From: Bacteroidota bacterium
GTDB lineage: Bacteria; Bacteroidota; Bacteroidia; Flavobacteriales; Weeksellaceae
Length of the DNA: 64,000 nt
Reading direction: 5' to 3'
Assembly (NCBI GenBank): GCA_018266955.1
Contig: JAFDZI010000031.1
Location: 1-64,000 of the forward strand
Shown: one piece after another, positions 1-8,940 of the stretch
Position numbering within the stretch: the stretch's first letter is position 1
How the letters are laid out: every line of letters starts with the position of its first letter
Position numbers and translations under genes: made by a program
Notes under the pieces: model-generated
Seen by the model: only the letters and a program-made list of their open reading frames with translations
Told to the model about the DNA's origin: nothing
The model's database searches: none

Positions 1-70
1 TTTAAGAGTTATAAACTTTTTTTTTGATAAAATTTAAACAGGCTCTGATATTAATTATATATTTTAAAGC

Positions 71-661
71 ATGTTTACAGGTATTGTAGAGGCCATTGGC
101 ATCGTAAAAAAAATAGAAAAAATCGGGACAAATATTCATTTTACATTGACTTGTCCTTTCACGCAAGAATTAAAAATAGACCAAAGTTTAGCTCATAACG
201 GGACTTGTCTTACGGTTGTTGCAATACAAGGAGAGGAATATACCGTTACCGCCATTAATGAGACTTTAGAGAAAACCAATTTGGGCTTTTGGACAGTAGG
301 TACTCTTGTAAATCTGGAAAGATGCATGAAAATGGATGGCCGTTTGGATGGGCACATCGTTCAAGGACATGTGGATACTACAGGTGTTGTGAAGTCTATC
401 GAAAATATTGAGGGGAGTTATTTGGTAACGATACAGTACAATAGTTCATTTGTTACGGTGCCACAAGGTTCTATTACAGTGAATGGGATTAGCTTAACGG
501 TAGCCAGAAGTGAGGCCCATGAGTTTTCTGTTGCTTTAATTCCTTATACATGGGAAAATACCAATATGAAATTGGTAAACATAGGTGATGTAGTGAATTT
601 AGAATTTGATATTGTAGGAAAATACATCGCCAGACTCTTAGAAAAACAAAATGTCATTTAG
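71..661 (+). CDS. ribE: Riboflavin synthase, alpha chain
   Basis: Makes riboflavin from two molecules of 6,7-dimethyl-8-ribityllumazine. The 196-residue protein is normal length for the family and consists of two tandem lumazine-binding barrels. Visible signatures are the N-terminal MFTGIVE, the duplicated NGTCLTV (about residue 43) and NGISLTV (about residue 139), and HIVQGHVD at the start of the second repeat. The last 11 bases overlap the following histidine kinase gene, so the two are probably co-transcribed. Ends in TAG. Confidence 0.97.
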   Translation: MFTGIVEAIGIVKKIEKIGTNIHFTLTCPFTQELKIDQSLAHNGTCLTVVAIQGEEYTVTAINETLEKTNLGFWTVGTLVNLERCMKMDGRLDGHIVQGHVDTTGVVKSIENIEGSYLVTIQYNSSFVTVPQGSITVNGISLTVARSEAHEFSVALIPYTWENTNMKLVNIGDVVNLEFDIVGKYIARLLEKQNVI

Positions 662-2105
662 AGATAAATACAAAGGCTACAGCTTAAAAAATAGAATATT
701 TTTTAGCTTTTTGTGGGTTTGCCTGTTGTCAGTTTTGGGAACAGGTCTTTTGTCTTATCTTATTCTGAAAGACCATTTGGAAGAAGAAGACCGAACGGAA
801 TTACAAAAAGTTTCAGAAGAAATTATGGGTGCCTTTGACTATGCACTCAGTCATAAGGAAATGCATGCCTCCGATTTGCCATTGGCTCTTGGGAACAAAA
901 TAATGGAAATTTCCGACATCAATAGGCAAGATTTAATTATCTATGACCTCCAAGGAAATTATCTATTGTCCAATAAAGAAGCCAATCTGGTGGGTCAAAA
1001 AAAAGTCCCACAATCCGTCATAAAACAAATTTTGAATACCGGAAAAAGAGTGGATGTACAAACCGAAGATGCCAAAAACAAAACGAGCATTACCTCTTCT
1101 TATATGCTATTGAAAAATAATTTGTTGCAGCCTATTGCCGTGTTGTATTTACCCTATTACCACAACGATTCCAAGTATGTGGAATTTTTTGATCGATACT
1201 TTAAGTATATCGTTTTGGTTTGTGCCGGGATTTTGGCTTTTGGCTTGTTGATTTCTTGGGTCATTTCTAAAAATTTAATCCATACTCTTTCAGGGTTTTC
1301 CAATAAAATAGGCAAACTTACGCTGTTTGACGACCACTATGAGCCAATTCCATATTACCATAACGACGAATTGGGAACTCTGGTTAAAGCCTACAATAAA
1401 ATGGTCTTAAAAATTAGTGAACAAAAAGATCGTTTGGCTCAAGTACAAAAAGAAGAAGCTTGGAAGGAAATGGCAAAGCAAGTAGCACATGAGGTGAAAA
1501 ATCCTTTAACTCCAATGAAATTGAGAATTCAAAATTTTCAAAGAAGATTTGACCCTCATGATCCAGAAATAAGCCATAAAGTAAATGAATTAAGCAATTC
1601 ATTAATCAATCAAATCGATTTGATAGCCACGGTTGCTACTGCCTTTTCTCAGTTTACTCAATTGCCAGAAAAGAACGACGAGGTCTTTAATTTGAATTTT
1701 GAAGTAAAGAATATTCTACAGATCTTTAACGATGATAAAATTTATCTTCATGCCAACAAACAAATTGAGATGAAGATGGATAAAATATACCTCAATAGAA
1801 TTATTACCAATCTAATTACCAATGCGAAACAAGCTGCAAGTGATGACAGAGAATTGATAATTAATGTAGATTTGGAACAAAATAATAAGAGAATCACCAT
1901 TGTGGTACAGGATAATGGAGTAGGAATACCTACCGATATGTATGAGAAGATTTTTGAACCTAATTTTACTTCCAAAAATTCGGGTATGGGATTAGGATTA
2001 ACCATGGTCCGAAAAATGATTCATGACTACCAAGGTGAGATAAGCGTGGATTCTGAATTGGACAAAGGAACTAAATTTACCATTTCATTACCCTCTAACT
2101 TATAA
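651..2105 (+). CDS. Membrane sensor histidine kinase (NtrY-like)
   Basis: A 484-residue sensor kinase. A membrane segment at about 16-38 and another at about 184-206 enclose an extracytoplasmic sensor region. A HAMP linker follows (about 207-257), then an H-box AHEVKNPLTPMK with the phospho-accepting His near residue 280. The HATPase domain shows the N box NLITNAKQA (about 386), DNGVGI (about 420) and GMGLGL (about 445). The H-box wording resembles the NtrY group. No response regulator is adjacent, so the partner is unknown. The gene overlaps ribE by 11 bases. Confidence 0.93.
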   Translation: MSFRDKYKGYSLKNRIFFSFLWVCLLSVLGTGLLSYLILKDHLEEEDRTELQKVSEEIMGAFDYALSHKEMHASDLPLALGNKIMEISDINRQDLIIYDLQGNYLLSNKEANLVGQKKVPQSVIKQILNTGKRVDVQTEDAKNKTSITSSYMLLKNNLLQPIAVLYLPYYHNDSKYVEFFDRYFKYIVLVCAGILAFGLLISWVISKNLIHTLSGFSNKIGKLTLFDDHYEPIPYYHNDELGTLVKAYNKMVLKISEQKDRLAQVQKEEAWKEMAKQVAHEVKNPLTPMKLRIQNFQRRFDPHDPEISHKVNELSNSLINQIDLIATVATAFSQFTQLPEKNDEVFNLNFEVKNILQIFNDDKIYLHANKQIEMKMDKIYLNRIITNLITNAKQAASDDRELIINVDLEQNNKRITIVVQDNGVGIPTDMYEKIFEPNFTSKNSGMGLGLTMVRKMIHDYQGEISVDSELDKGTKFTISLPSNL

Positions 2106-2111
2106 AATACT

Positions 2112-2807
2112 GTGAAGCCTTTTAAGTTTAAGCAATTTCAAATTCAACAATCTAAATCCGTTTTCAGAGTAGGTACAGATGGGGTTTTGCTAGGTGCCTT
2201 ATCTTGTGTGGAAGGGGCAAAAAATATTTTGGAAATAGGCACTGGGACAGGACTTATATCGCTGATGCTGGCACAGAGAAATCCCGATGCGATGATTACA
2301 GCCTTGGATATTGATGAAAATGCAGTACAATTGTCGGATCAAAATTTTAAAAACTCCAAATTTTCTTCCCGACTGACCAGTGTTTGTGCGGATTTCAAAT
2401 CATTTCAATCCGAAGCACAATATGATTTAATCATTAGCAATCCCCCTTATTTTCCGGAAAATGATTCGGAAAAAGATGTATTGGCAAGACAATGCGTTGC
2501 TTTGGATTTTTCTACTTTAATTCAAAATTCAGCTCGTTTACTGAGCTCCGAAGGTAGGATTTCTATCATCATACCTACCTCTGTTATTGCAGAAATAAAA
2601 CGATTCGCCTTGAGTGAAGGATTGAATTTGGTGAGACAAATTAATCTATTTGGCGTGGAAGGTGGAGAAGCAAAAAGAGGAATTTTAGAATTTTCTAAGG
2701 CGGTGCATCCGGTAGAAATATTCGATTTTGTTATAGAAAAAAGTCCGAGACAATACTCGGACTCCTATTTGGAACTTACCAAAGAATTTCATGTCTTTGG
2801 AGGATGA
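2112..2807 (+). CDS. trmN6: tRNA1(Val) adenine-N6 methyltransferase
   Basis: Class I SAM-dependent methyltransferase of the TrmN6/YfiC group, which methylates A37 of tRNA1(Val). The SAM loop reads EIGTGTGL near residue 41, and the N6-adenine catalytic motif NPPY is near residue 108. The start is GTG, six bases after the kinase stop. It ends in TGA; the protein finishes at the usual ELTKEFHVF-type C terminus, so UGA is a genuine stop in this chromosome. This matters for reading the recoded genes further right. Confidence 0.93.
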   Translation: MKPFKFKQFQIQQSKSVFRVGTDGVLLGALSCVEGAKNILEIGTGTGLISLMLAQRNPDAMITALDIDENAVQLSDQNFKNSKFSSRLTSVCADFKSFQSEAQYDLIISNPPYFPENDSEKDVLARQCVALDFSTLIQNSARLLSSEGRISIIIPTSVIAEIKRFALSEGLNLVRQINLFGVEGGEAKRGILEFSKAVHPVEIFDFVIEKSPRQYSDSYLELTKEFHVFGG

Positions 2808-2875
2808 TTTTATTGTTATTTTACTAATAATTCAGTTTGTTGTATAATGAATTTTCATAAAATGATCTTTTAATA

Positions 2876-2903
2876 TTTGATATTGATAAAATTGTTATAT
2901 TTG
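2876..2903 (+). promoter_or_regulatory. Bacteroidetes-type promoter (TTTG / TATATTTG)
   Basis: TTTG at 2876-2879 and TATATTTG at 2896-2903 match the -33 and -7 boxes of the Bacteroidetes primary sigma factor. They lie 24 bases upstream of the ATG chosen for the type IX secreted protein. Confidence 0.5.
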
Positions 2904-2927
2904 TTTTCAATTAATAATACATGTATT

Positions 2928-4751
2928 ATGAGAAAATCTATACTTTTTTTTGCTGTTATAGTCAATGTTCTAGTATGGGGACAAGGGGTTTTTGAATATA
3001 AAAAAGATTGGGCAACCTATTATGGTCCGGTAGGGTGTAGTATTCATTCTCAATTAATGCTAGACACACATAGTAATCCATTTATTTCTGGAGAGGTAGA
3101 TAGAACGATTTACAATTATTATATCGATTATTACGAACAATTTTTAGTGGGTAACAAGCAATATAATATACCAGTTATTGGAAATATGAGTTATAAGGCG
3201 CAATTTGCTCCTAATGGAATTTTAGAAAACTATGAATTGACAGGTAGTGATTGTGCAACTAAAGAAACAAAAAAACAATTGGTACATATAGATAATCAGA
3301 ATAATAAGTTTGTTATTTATACGACAGATAAACCCAATTTTCTACCTGAAACAACAACAACTGGATCTTGGTATTATAATAATCCACACTTTAATACTAA
3401 TAATTATGCTTCTTTCATGATGTTGGCTAAATATTCAGAAACAGGAAGTCTGATTTTCTGCACATATATTCCAGATAATTGTTTCGTTAAAACGGATAAT
3501 GATGGAAATGTATATTTGTTAGGAAGTACTTATTATAAAACAATTACTCCTACATCAGGTAGTTTTCAAAATTCATTTCATGATGTTATTGATAGCAATG
3601 GTAATAGTGAGAGGAATTTGTTTTTCACCAAGCTAAATCCAAATGGTGGATTATTGTGGTCTTCTTATGTGCCTGTAAGTTTTGTTTACGATATGGAAGT
3701 GTATAATAATGAAGTTTATTTCCTATTTTCTAACCCTTTAGAAGGTGCACCCCAACCAATAGTAACGAATAATGCTTTTCAAACATCTCCATCGACTTTT
3801 GGAATAATGAAATTTAATGGAGCTGATGGATCTCGGCTATGGAGTACTTTTTATGGACCTAATAGAGATCAATCTTACACTATTTCGGATTTAAAAGTGA
3901 ATGAAAACGGAATGTTTCTATCTGGAACAGACTATATTGTATCCAATGCAAATCACACTAATTTTTTTGCAACTTCGGGTAGTTATAGAGAAACTGTTAG
4001 TGGTGGTTCTGATCTTTTTGTAAGTAAGTTTACTCATGATGGAAGCAGAGTTTGGAGTACTTATTTTGGTACTTCTGCTAAAGATGCAAATGAATATGGT
4101 GGTAATAGCCTAGCTCTAATGGGAGATGATATTTTTATTACAGGAACAGCTTATGGTAGCCATTCGTCAATTGCTACCATTGGTTCTTATCAAGAAACTC
4201 CTGAGATTAATAATAATTTAAACCACTATTTTGCAAAACTTAATAAAAAAGGATTTCCTATTTGGTGCTCTTATTATGGTGGTACAAGTAGCTATTATTG
4301 GGATGTGAGAATGAATATAGAAGTGAAAAATAAAAATCTTTACCTATATGGTATTACGAATTCTAATCAACAGTTTTCTTCTGTTTATAGTTGGCAACCA
4401 AACATTATTTATCCTATGAATTCTCCTCAACGAGGACAGGTTTCCTTTTTGGCTAAATTTTCAATGGAGGACAAATCACCTTTGCCTATTGCTAGCGACG
4501 CTTTTGATTTGCAATTGGTTGATAACCCAAACAACGGAAATTTCAGCCTTATTGGTACAACATTGCAGCAAGAAAATTTAAAAATGAAAATTTACGATAG
4601 AGCTGGTAGATTGATTTTCACTTCAGATTTGAATAATGATTTTAAACAGCAATTCTCAATGAACTCACAATTGATTAAAGGAGTTTATATTATATCCGTC
4701 ACAAGATTGAATGACAAAAATTTGAAAATTTTTAAAATGATTGTTCAATAA
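2928..4751 (+). CDS. Secreted protein with type IX (Por) sorting domain
   Basis: A 607-residue exported protein. The ATG at 2928 is chosen because it gives a clean signal peptide (about residues 1-19) and lies just downstream of a good promoter; an upstream alternative start would overlap that promoter. The body has repeated W-S-x-Y-F/Y-G blades (WATYYG, WSTFYG, WSTYFG, WCSYYG), suggesting beta-propeller (SBBP-like) repeats. The last ~75 residues (NPNNGNFSL ... GVYIISV ... KMIVQ) are a type A T9SS sorting domain, so it should be secreted or anchored outside the cell. Specific function unknown. Confidence 0.88.
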   Translation: MRKSILFFAVIVNVLVWGQGVFEYKKDWATYYGPVGCSIHSQLMLDTHSNPFISGEVDRTIYNYYIDYYEQFLVGNKQYNIPVIGNMSYKAQFAPNGILENYELTGSDCATKETKKQLVHIDNQNNKFVIYTTDKPNFLPETTTTGSWYYNNPHFNTNNYASFMMLAKYSETGSLIFCTYIPDNCFVKTDNDGNVYLLGSTYYKTITPTSGSFQNSFHDVIDSNGNSERNLFFTKLNPNGGLLWSSYVPVSFVYDMEVYNNEVYFLFSNPLEGAPQPIVTNNAFQTSPSTFGIMKFNGADGSRLWSTFYGPNRDQSYTISDLKVNENGMFLSGTDYIVSNANHTNFFATSGSYRETVSGGSDLFVSKFTHDGSRVWSTYFGTSAKDANEYGGNSLALMGDDIFITGTAYGSHSSIATIGSYQETPEINNNLNHYFAKLNKKGFPIWCSYYGGTSSYYWDVRMNIEVKNKNLYLYGITNSNQQFSSVYSWQPNIIYPMNSPQRGQVSFLAKFSMEDKSPLPIASDAFDLQLVDNPNNGNFSLIGTTLQQENLKMKIYDRAGRLIFTSDLNNDFKQQFSMNSQLIKGVYIISVTRLNDKNLKIFKMIVQ

Positions 4752-4878
4752 TTATAAAATTCATTTTACGAAATAGTTAAACTGAATTTTAATGACTTGC
4801 TAATTTTTTTGGATATTTCTTTATGAACCACTCCTCAATTACATTATAAAAATAGAATAAATGAGAGGGTGAGTAAAA

Positions 4879-5589
4879 TTATTCAAATAAATCCGAAGTT
4901 TGCATAATGCTTAGTTTCCCATCTTCGCAACGGATGGCTTCTCCAGGGTAATTTTGTATCATGTGGTAGTCATGGGTAGCCATTACTACGGCACAATGAT
5001 TTTCGTAGGCCACTCTTTTTAGCAAAGACATAATGTCGTTGGAGGTTTCTGGATCCAAATTCCCCGTAGGTTCATCGGCCAAAATAAGTTCAGGATGATT
5101 CAGCAATGCTCTGGCTATCGCAATTCTTTGTTGTTCGCCACCCGATAATTCGTGAGGCATTTTGTGTTTTTTGGTTTTCATACCTACCGATTCCAATACT
5201 TCATTCATTCGGATGTCTATGGCTTTGTCATCCGTCCATCCTGTGGCTTTGAGCACAAAAGATAGGTTTTTTTCTACCGTTCTGTCGCTCAGCAATTGAA
5301 AGTCTTGGAACACAATGCCTAGTTTTCTTCTTAATCCAGGGATTTCAGCTGGTTTCAATTTTGCCAAATTGTATCCAGCTACCGTTCCGTAGCCACCAGC
5401 CAAAGGAATGTGTCCGTATAAAGTTTTTAAAAGTGAACTTTTACCGCTTCCAGTTTTACCAATAAGGTAGCAGAATTTGCCTTTTTGTATGTTCAGTTCT
5501 ACTTGGCTTAGTACGGTTAGCTTTTTTTGAGCAATGGTTGCTTGGCTAAGACTAATGATGTTTTCTCCCGTTTCGTGTGTATGTGGCAT
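4879..5589 (-). CDS. ftsE: Cell-division ABC transporter ATP-binding protein FtsE
   Basis: A 236-residue ABC ATPase with Walker A GKTGSGKSS, Q-loop FQDFQLL, signature LSGGEQQR, Walker B LILADEPTGNLD and switch THDYH. Sequence and size fit FtsE, the partner of membrane protein FtsX in control of cell-wall hydrolases. No ftsX is adjacent, so the LolD/MacB-type assignment cannot be fully excluded, but FtsE is more likely. Confidence 0.85.
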   Translation of the reverse strand: MPHTHETGENIISLSQATIAQKKLTVLSQVELNIQKGKFCYLIGKTGSGKSSLLKTLYGHIPLAGGYGTVAGYNLAKLKPAEIPGLRRKLGIVFQDFQLLSDRTVEKNLSFVLKATGWTDDKAIDIRMNEVLESVGMKTKKHKMPHELSGGEQQRIAIARALLNHPELILADEPTGNLDPETSNDIMSLLKRVAYENHCAVVMATHDYHMIQNYPGEAIRCEDGKLSIMQTSDLFE

Positions 5590-5760
5590 GTAGTGTATGT
5601 CTTTGTGGTTAATCGTTCAACAGGGTTCTGTTGTGCTTTTTATTTATTCTTCAAAAATAACAAAAACCTTGTGATGTGCCTAAGTTTTAGCAAAATTTTA
5701 ACAACAAAAAATGCTCAGAATAGTCATTCCAAGCATTTGATTTGTATGATAGATAAAAGA

Positions 5761-5919
5761 TTATCTCTTAGCGCGTGCTGCACTCACAGTTAAGCTTTTT
5801 CTTCCTTTTGCTCTTCTTGCTGCCAATACTCTTCTACCGTTAGGTGTTGACATTCTTTCACGGAAACCATGTTTGTTTCTCTTTTTTCTCTCTGACGGTT
5901 GGAATGTTCTCTTACTCAT
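5761..5919 (-). CDS. rpmH: 50S ribosomal protein L34
   Basis: A 52-residue, very basic protein: [20 protein letters not shown], then a segment with [20 protein letters not shown] and a C-terminal ARAKR. This is unmistakably bacterial L34. ATG at 5917-5919 and TAA at 5761-5763 on the minus strand. Confidence 0.97.
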   Translation of the reverse strand: MSKRTFQPSERKKRNKHGFRERMSTPNGRRVLAARRAKGRKSLTVSAARAKR

Positions 5920-6047
5920 TGTTGTATATCTTTAGTGTATGACTATTTATATTTTTCAGGTTGCAAATGTACTTATATTTTTTATAATTACAAATTTTTA
6001 TTACTCTTTATTTTTATTTTTACTCTTTTCCTCTCGCTTATTAGTTT

Positions 6048-6074
6048 TATCTTTGCCAACTAAATTTATCTTTG
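6048..6074 (+). promoter_or_regulatory. Tandem TATCTTTG boxes upstream of nrnA
   Basis: TTTATCTTTGCCA occurs twice; the embedded TATCTTTG boxes lie at 6048-6055 and 6067-6074, each a match to the Bacteroidetes -7 consensus. The first suits an ordinary short leader. The second lies only 2 bases before the ATG and would give a leaderless message or be inactive. Confidence 0.5.
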
Positions 6075-6076
6075 CC

Positions 6077-7087
6077 ATGTTCAGTCCATTAGAATTAGAA
6101 AAAATACAACAATTACTACAACCCAATACACCCGTTGTAATTATTACCCATTACAACCCAGATGGCGATGCTATTGGTAGTTCCTTGGGTTTAAAGCATT
6201 TTTTAGAAGCCAATGGACTAAACCCCGAAGTAGTGGTACCCAACGATTTTCCTAAATTCTTGAAATGGATGCCCGATGCAAAAAAAATAACCATTGCCGA
6301 TTATAAAAGAAAAAAAGCAGCTGAGCTCATCGCCCAAGCCGAAGTTATTTTTATTCTCGATTTTAACGCCGCACATCGTAGTGGCGACAGGGTAGGAGAA
6401 TGGTTGCAAAAGTCCAAAGCCACCAAAATACTTATAGACCACCACCAGCAACCCGATACTTTTGATTTTGTATATTCCGACACTTTGGTGCCAGCTACTT
6501 GCCAAATGGTTTATCATTTCATAGAAGCTTTACAAAAGGAACACCTTGTCAATAAATCCATTGCCGATTGCCTTTATTGTGGTATAATGACCGATACAGG
6601 TGGTTTTAGATTTCGCTCGACCAGTGCAGAAACCCATAGGATTACCGCCAAATTAATTGATGCTGGAGCCGATCCTGCTTTTATTTCATCCAATACTTGG
6701 GATACTAGTAGCCTTTCCAGAATGCATCTTTTGTCTTTGGTGCTCAGTAGGTTGGAGCTTACTGCCGATGGGAAGGTAGCTATTTTGAGCCTTAAAAGAA
6801 GCGAACTGAAAGAATTGGGTTTTGAAAAAGGCGATACCGAAGGTTTTGTTAATTACGGTTTGGGAATTGCTGGTGTACAAATGGCCGCCTTTTTTATGGA
6901 AGATCTTTTTGAAGATTTTATCAAAATTTCCTTCCGAAGCAAAGAAAATATTGACTGTAATGTATTCTCCCGAAAATACTTCAATGGAGGTGGACACATC
7001 AATGCGGCGGGCGGAAAATATTTGAAAAACCTAGAAGATACCATTGCCGACTTTAAAGAAAAAGTACAAACCATCGACTTTGGATAA
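6077..7087 (+). CDS. nrnA: DHH/DHHA1 phosphoesterase, NrnA-like
   Basis: A 336-residue bifunctional oligoribonuclease/pAp-phosphatase type enzyme that degrades nanoRNAs and 3'-phosphoadenosine 5'-phosphate. Motifs in order: DGDAIGS (about 33), the DHH motif in LIDHHQQPD (about 118), DTGGFRF (about 175), and the DHHA1 signature NGGGHINAAGG near the C terminus. The ATG at 6077 is chosen over in-frame upstream starts because it follows the promoter boxes and begins the conserved domain. Confidence 0.93.
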   Translation: MFSPLELEKIQQLLQPNTPVVIITHYNPDGDAIGSSLGLKHFLEANGLNPEVVVPNDFPKFLKWMPDAKKITIADYKRKKAAELIAQAEVIFILDFNAAHRSGDRVGEWLQKSKATKILIDHHQQPDTFDFVYSDTLVPATCQMVYHFIEALQKEHLVNKSIADCLYCGIMTDTGGFRFRSTSAETHRITAKLIDAGADPAFISSNTWDTSSLSRMHLLSLVLSRLELTADGKVAILSLKRSELKELGFEKGDTEGFVNYGLGIAGVQMAAFFMEDLFEDFIKISFRSKENIDCNVFSRKYFNGGGHINAAGGKYLKNLEDTIADFKEKVQTIDFG

Positions 7088-7123
7088 GGTGTTTTAGAAA
7101 AATAAACTTGTAGATTACTCGAA

Positions 7124-7891
7124 CTATCCTATAATAGGCAGCAACTCTGTGTTTATGATTTCTGAGCAAATACTCGGTCTTTCCCAATGTCCACTATGAC
7201 CACAATCCAATATATAAGATTTTATATGGCTGCTTTCTGGTAAATTGTTTATCATATTATTGGTATCTACGGCATTGTCGTTTTTTCCAGCGATAATCAA
7301 AATTTTTTCTTTGAAATTGTTTAATATTTCTCTTCTGTCCTTTCTCTCTACCATCCCTTTGGCACATGCCAAGGCTCCAAGAGGGTCGGTTTCCATGGCG
7401 ATGTCTTTGGCTAGCTCAACTTTGTCTTGCAATTCAGAGAGTTCGTAAGAGTTAAAATAATTCGGAATACCAGCGTGAACATAATGCCCAAAAGCTTCTT
7501 CTATAATGCGGTAACTCTTGCGTCTTTGTTCCTTTTTTTCTTCGGAATCGGCAAAATAGGTGGAGAAAAACAAGGTGAGACTTTTTAAATATTCTGGGAA
7601 AATCTCAGCAAATGCCAAACCAATGTATCCACCCATCGAGTGACCCAGCAAATGGTATTGGCTATACTGAAGTTGGTCCAAAGTTTTTTTTACTTCGGTA
7701 GCCATGGCTTCCATTCTTTGTATTTCGCCTAATCGTGGGCTTTTTCCATGTCCCGGTAGGTCTATTTTTATCAGAGTGAATTGCGGGGAAAGTGTTTTTT
7801 CCATTTCAACCCATATCTTAGAATTTTCCAAAAAACCGTGGAGCAAAACCAAGTTCTCTTTTCCGCTGCCGGATATTTCGTAGTGTAGCAT
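7124..7891 (-). CDS. Alpha/beta-fold hydrolase
   Basis: A 255-residue hydrolase with the oxyanion motif HGFLEN, nucleophile elbow GHSMGG (catalytic Ser) near residue 86, a late acidic residue in GKNDNAVD and catalytic His in CGHSGHW. The closest known type is the small esterase/MenH-like group; the substrate cannot be told. Ends in TAG. Confidence 0.85.
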   Translation of the reverse strand: MLHYEISGSGKENLVLLHGFLENSKIWVEMEKTLSPQFTLIKIDLPGHGKSPRLGEIQRMEAMATEVKKTLDQLQYSQYHLLGHSMGGYIGLAFAEIFPEYLKSLTLFFSTYFADSEEKKEQRRKSYRIIEEAFGHYVHAGIPNYFNSYELSELQDKVELAKDIAMETDPLGALACAKGMVERKDRREILNNFKEKILIIAGKNDNAVDTNNMINNLPESSHIKSYILDCGHSGHWERPSICSEIINTELLPIIG

Positions 7892-7942
7892 TTTGTTTTT
7901 TTACAAAAATAAAGAGAAAATCGGTAAGGTAAACCATTAAAA

Positions 7943-7971
7943 AAAACCTTGCAGATGCTCTACAAGGTTTT
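7943..7971 (-). terminator. Rho-independent terminator of the OmpA-family gene
   Basis: AAAACCTTGCAG / CTACAAGGTTTT form a 12-bp stem (one G-T pair) with a 5-base loop. On the minus strand the stem is followed by a long T run. Confidence 0.8.
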
Positions 7972-7991
7972 GTGCTCTATGGAAAGGGATT

Positions 7992-8828
7992 TTATTTTTT
8001 CACAGGCGCGATGTCCATGAGTTTCATAAACTCGTCCAACTTCGGCATGATGATAATTTCCGTTCTACGGTTTTCGGCTCTGCCGGAAATGGAAGCATTG
8101 GTGGTTTTCGGATTGTATTCACTTCTACCTCCTGCGGTAATTCTGCTAGGATTTACCCCAAAATCAGATTGTAGTAATTTCGCCATAGAAGTCGCTCTAA
8201 GGGCAGAAAGATCCCAGTTGTCTTTTGGTAAATTAGCGGAACTTAAAGGAACATTGTCGGTGTTTCCTTCGATGAGTACGGAGTAAGTGTCATAATCGTT
8301 GATTACCTTGGCTACTTTGCCCAGTACTTCTTTGGCCGAAGGTTGTATGTTGTAATCTCCTGTTTTGTAAAGCATTTTATCGGAAAGCGAAATCATTACA
8401 ACCCCTTTCAGTACTTTTACATCCACATCTTGGTCTTGTACATTTTCCAAAGAGCGTTTCAACTTGTTGGATAATGCCAAATTCAAACTATCGTTTTTGG
8501 TTTTCCCAGCAATCAATTGTTTTATATACGCATTGGAAGAATTAATTTCGCCAATTAATTTGTCTATGTTGGCCGAGCCTTTTCCAGTATTGGCCAAACA
8601 AGCATCCAAAGAAGATTTTAAAGCGTTATTTTGACCTTTCAATAGGTTGTTTTCACTGTTTAGTCCAGCGTTTGCCGATTTCAAATCTTGAATTTCCCTT
8701 TGTCTTTCCGCAACATTGTCTATACATTGTTTGTAATTGGAGTTAAGCGCATCAAATTGCTTTTTAGATACACAGCTCGTAAGAGTGAGGGCTACCGCTC
8801 CGATGGATAAATAAGATACAATTTTCAT
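7992..8828 (-). CDS. OmpA-family outer-membrane lipoprotein
   Basis: A 278-residue lipoprotein. The start at 8828 gives a signal peptide with lipobox LTSC. An alpha-helical coiled region (about 25-130) follows, then a C-terminal OmpA-like peptidoglycan-binding domain (IEGNTDNVP, then the LSALRATSMAKLL helix and RAENRRTEI). It probably tethers the outer membrane to the cell wall. A longer in-frame start at 8927 is rejected because it lacks a signal peptide. Confidence 0.9.
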   Translation of the reverse strand: MKIVSYLSIGAVALTLTSCVSKKQFDALNSNYKQCIDNVAERQREIQDLKSANAGLNSENNLLKGQNNALKSSLDACLANTGKGSANIDKLIGEINSSNAYIKQLIAGKTKNDSLNLALSNKLKRSLENVQDQDVDVKVLKGVVMISLSDKMLYKTGDYNIQPSAKEVLGKVAKVINDYDTYSVLIEGNTDNVPLSSANLPKDNWDLSALRATSMAKLLQSDFGVNPSRITAGGRSEYNPKTTNASISGRAENRRTEIIIMPKLDEFMKLMDIAPVKK

Positions 8829-8905
8829 TTGATTATATTTATTGGTTTCTAATTGTTGTATGTAAACAAAGTTCAAAAGTACGAAATGCTTTCTTAAAGA
8901 AAGAT

Positions 8906-8913
8906 TATCTTTG
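8906..8913 (+). promoter_or_regulatory. -7 box TATCTTTG before tilS
   Basis: Matches TAnnTTTG. Because it overlaps the TTG at 8911, that codon is unlikely to be the tilS start. Confidence 0.5.
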
Positions 8914-8940
8914 TCATGTTTTCCCAAACTATCAAAAACC

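Noticed and set aside
2808-2880. Readthrough of the trmN6 TGA as glycine
   Set aside because: The protein already ends at the usual family length; an open extension of 23 codons in AT-rich DNA is not significant.
5527-5793. Plus-strand frame antisense to ftsE and rpmH
   Set aside because: Overlaps the ends of two certain minus-strand genes and shows no protein-like features.
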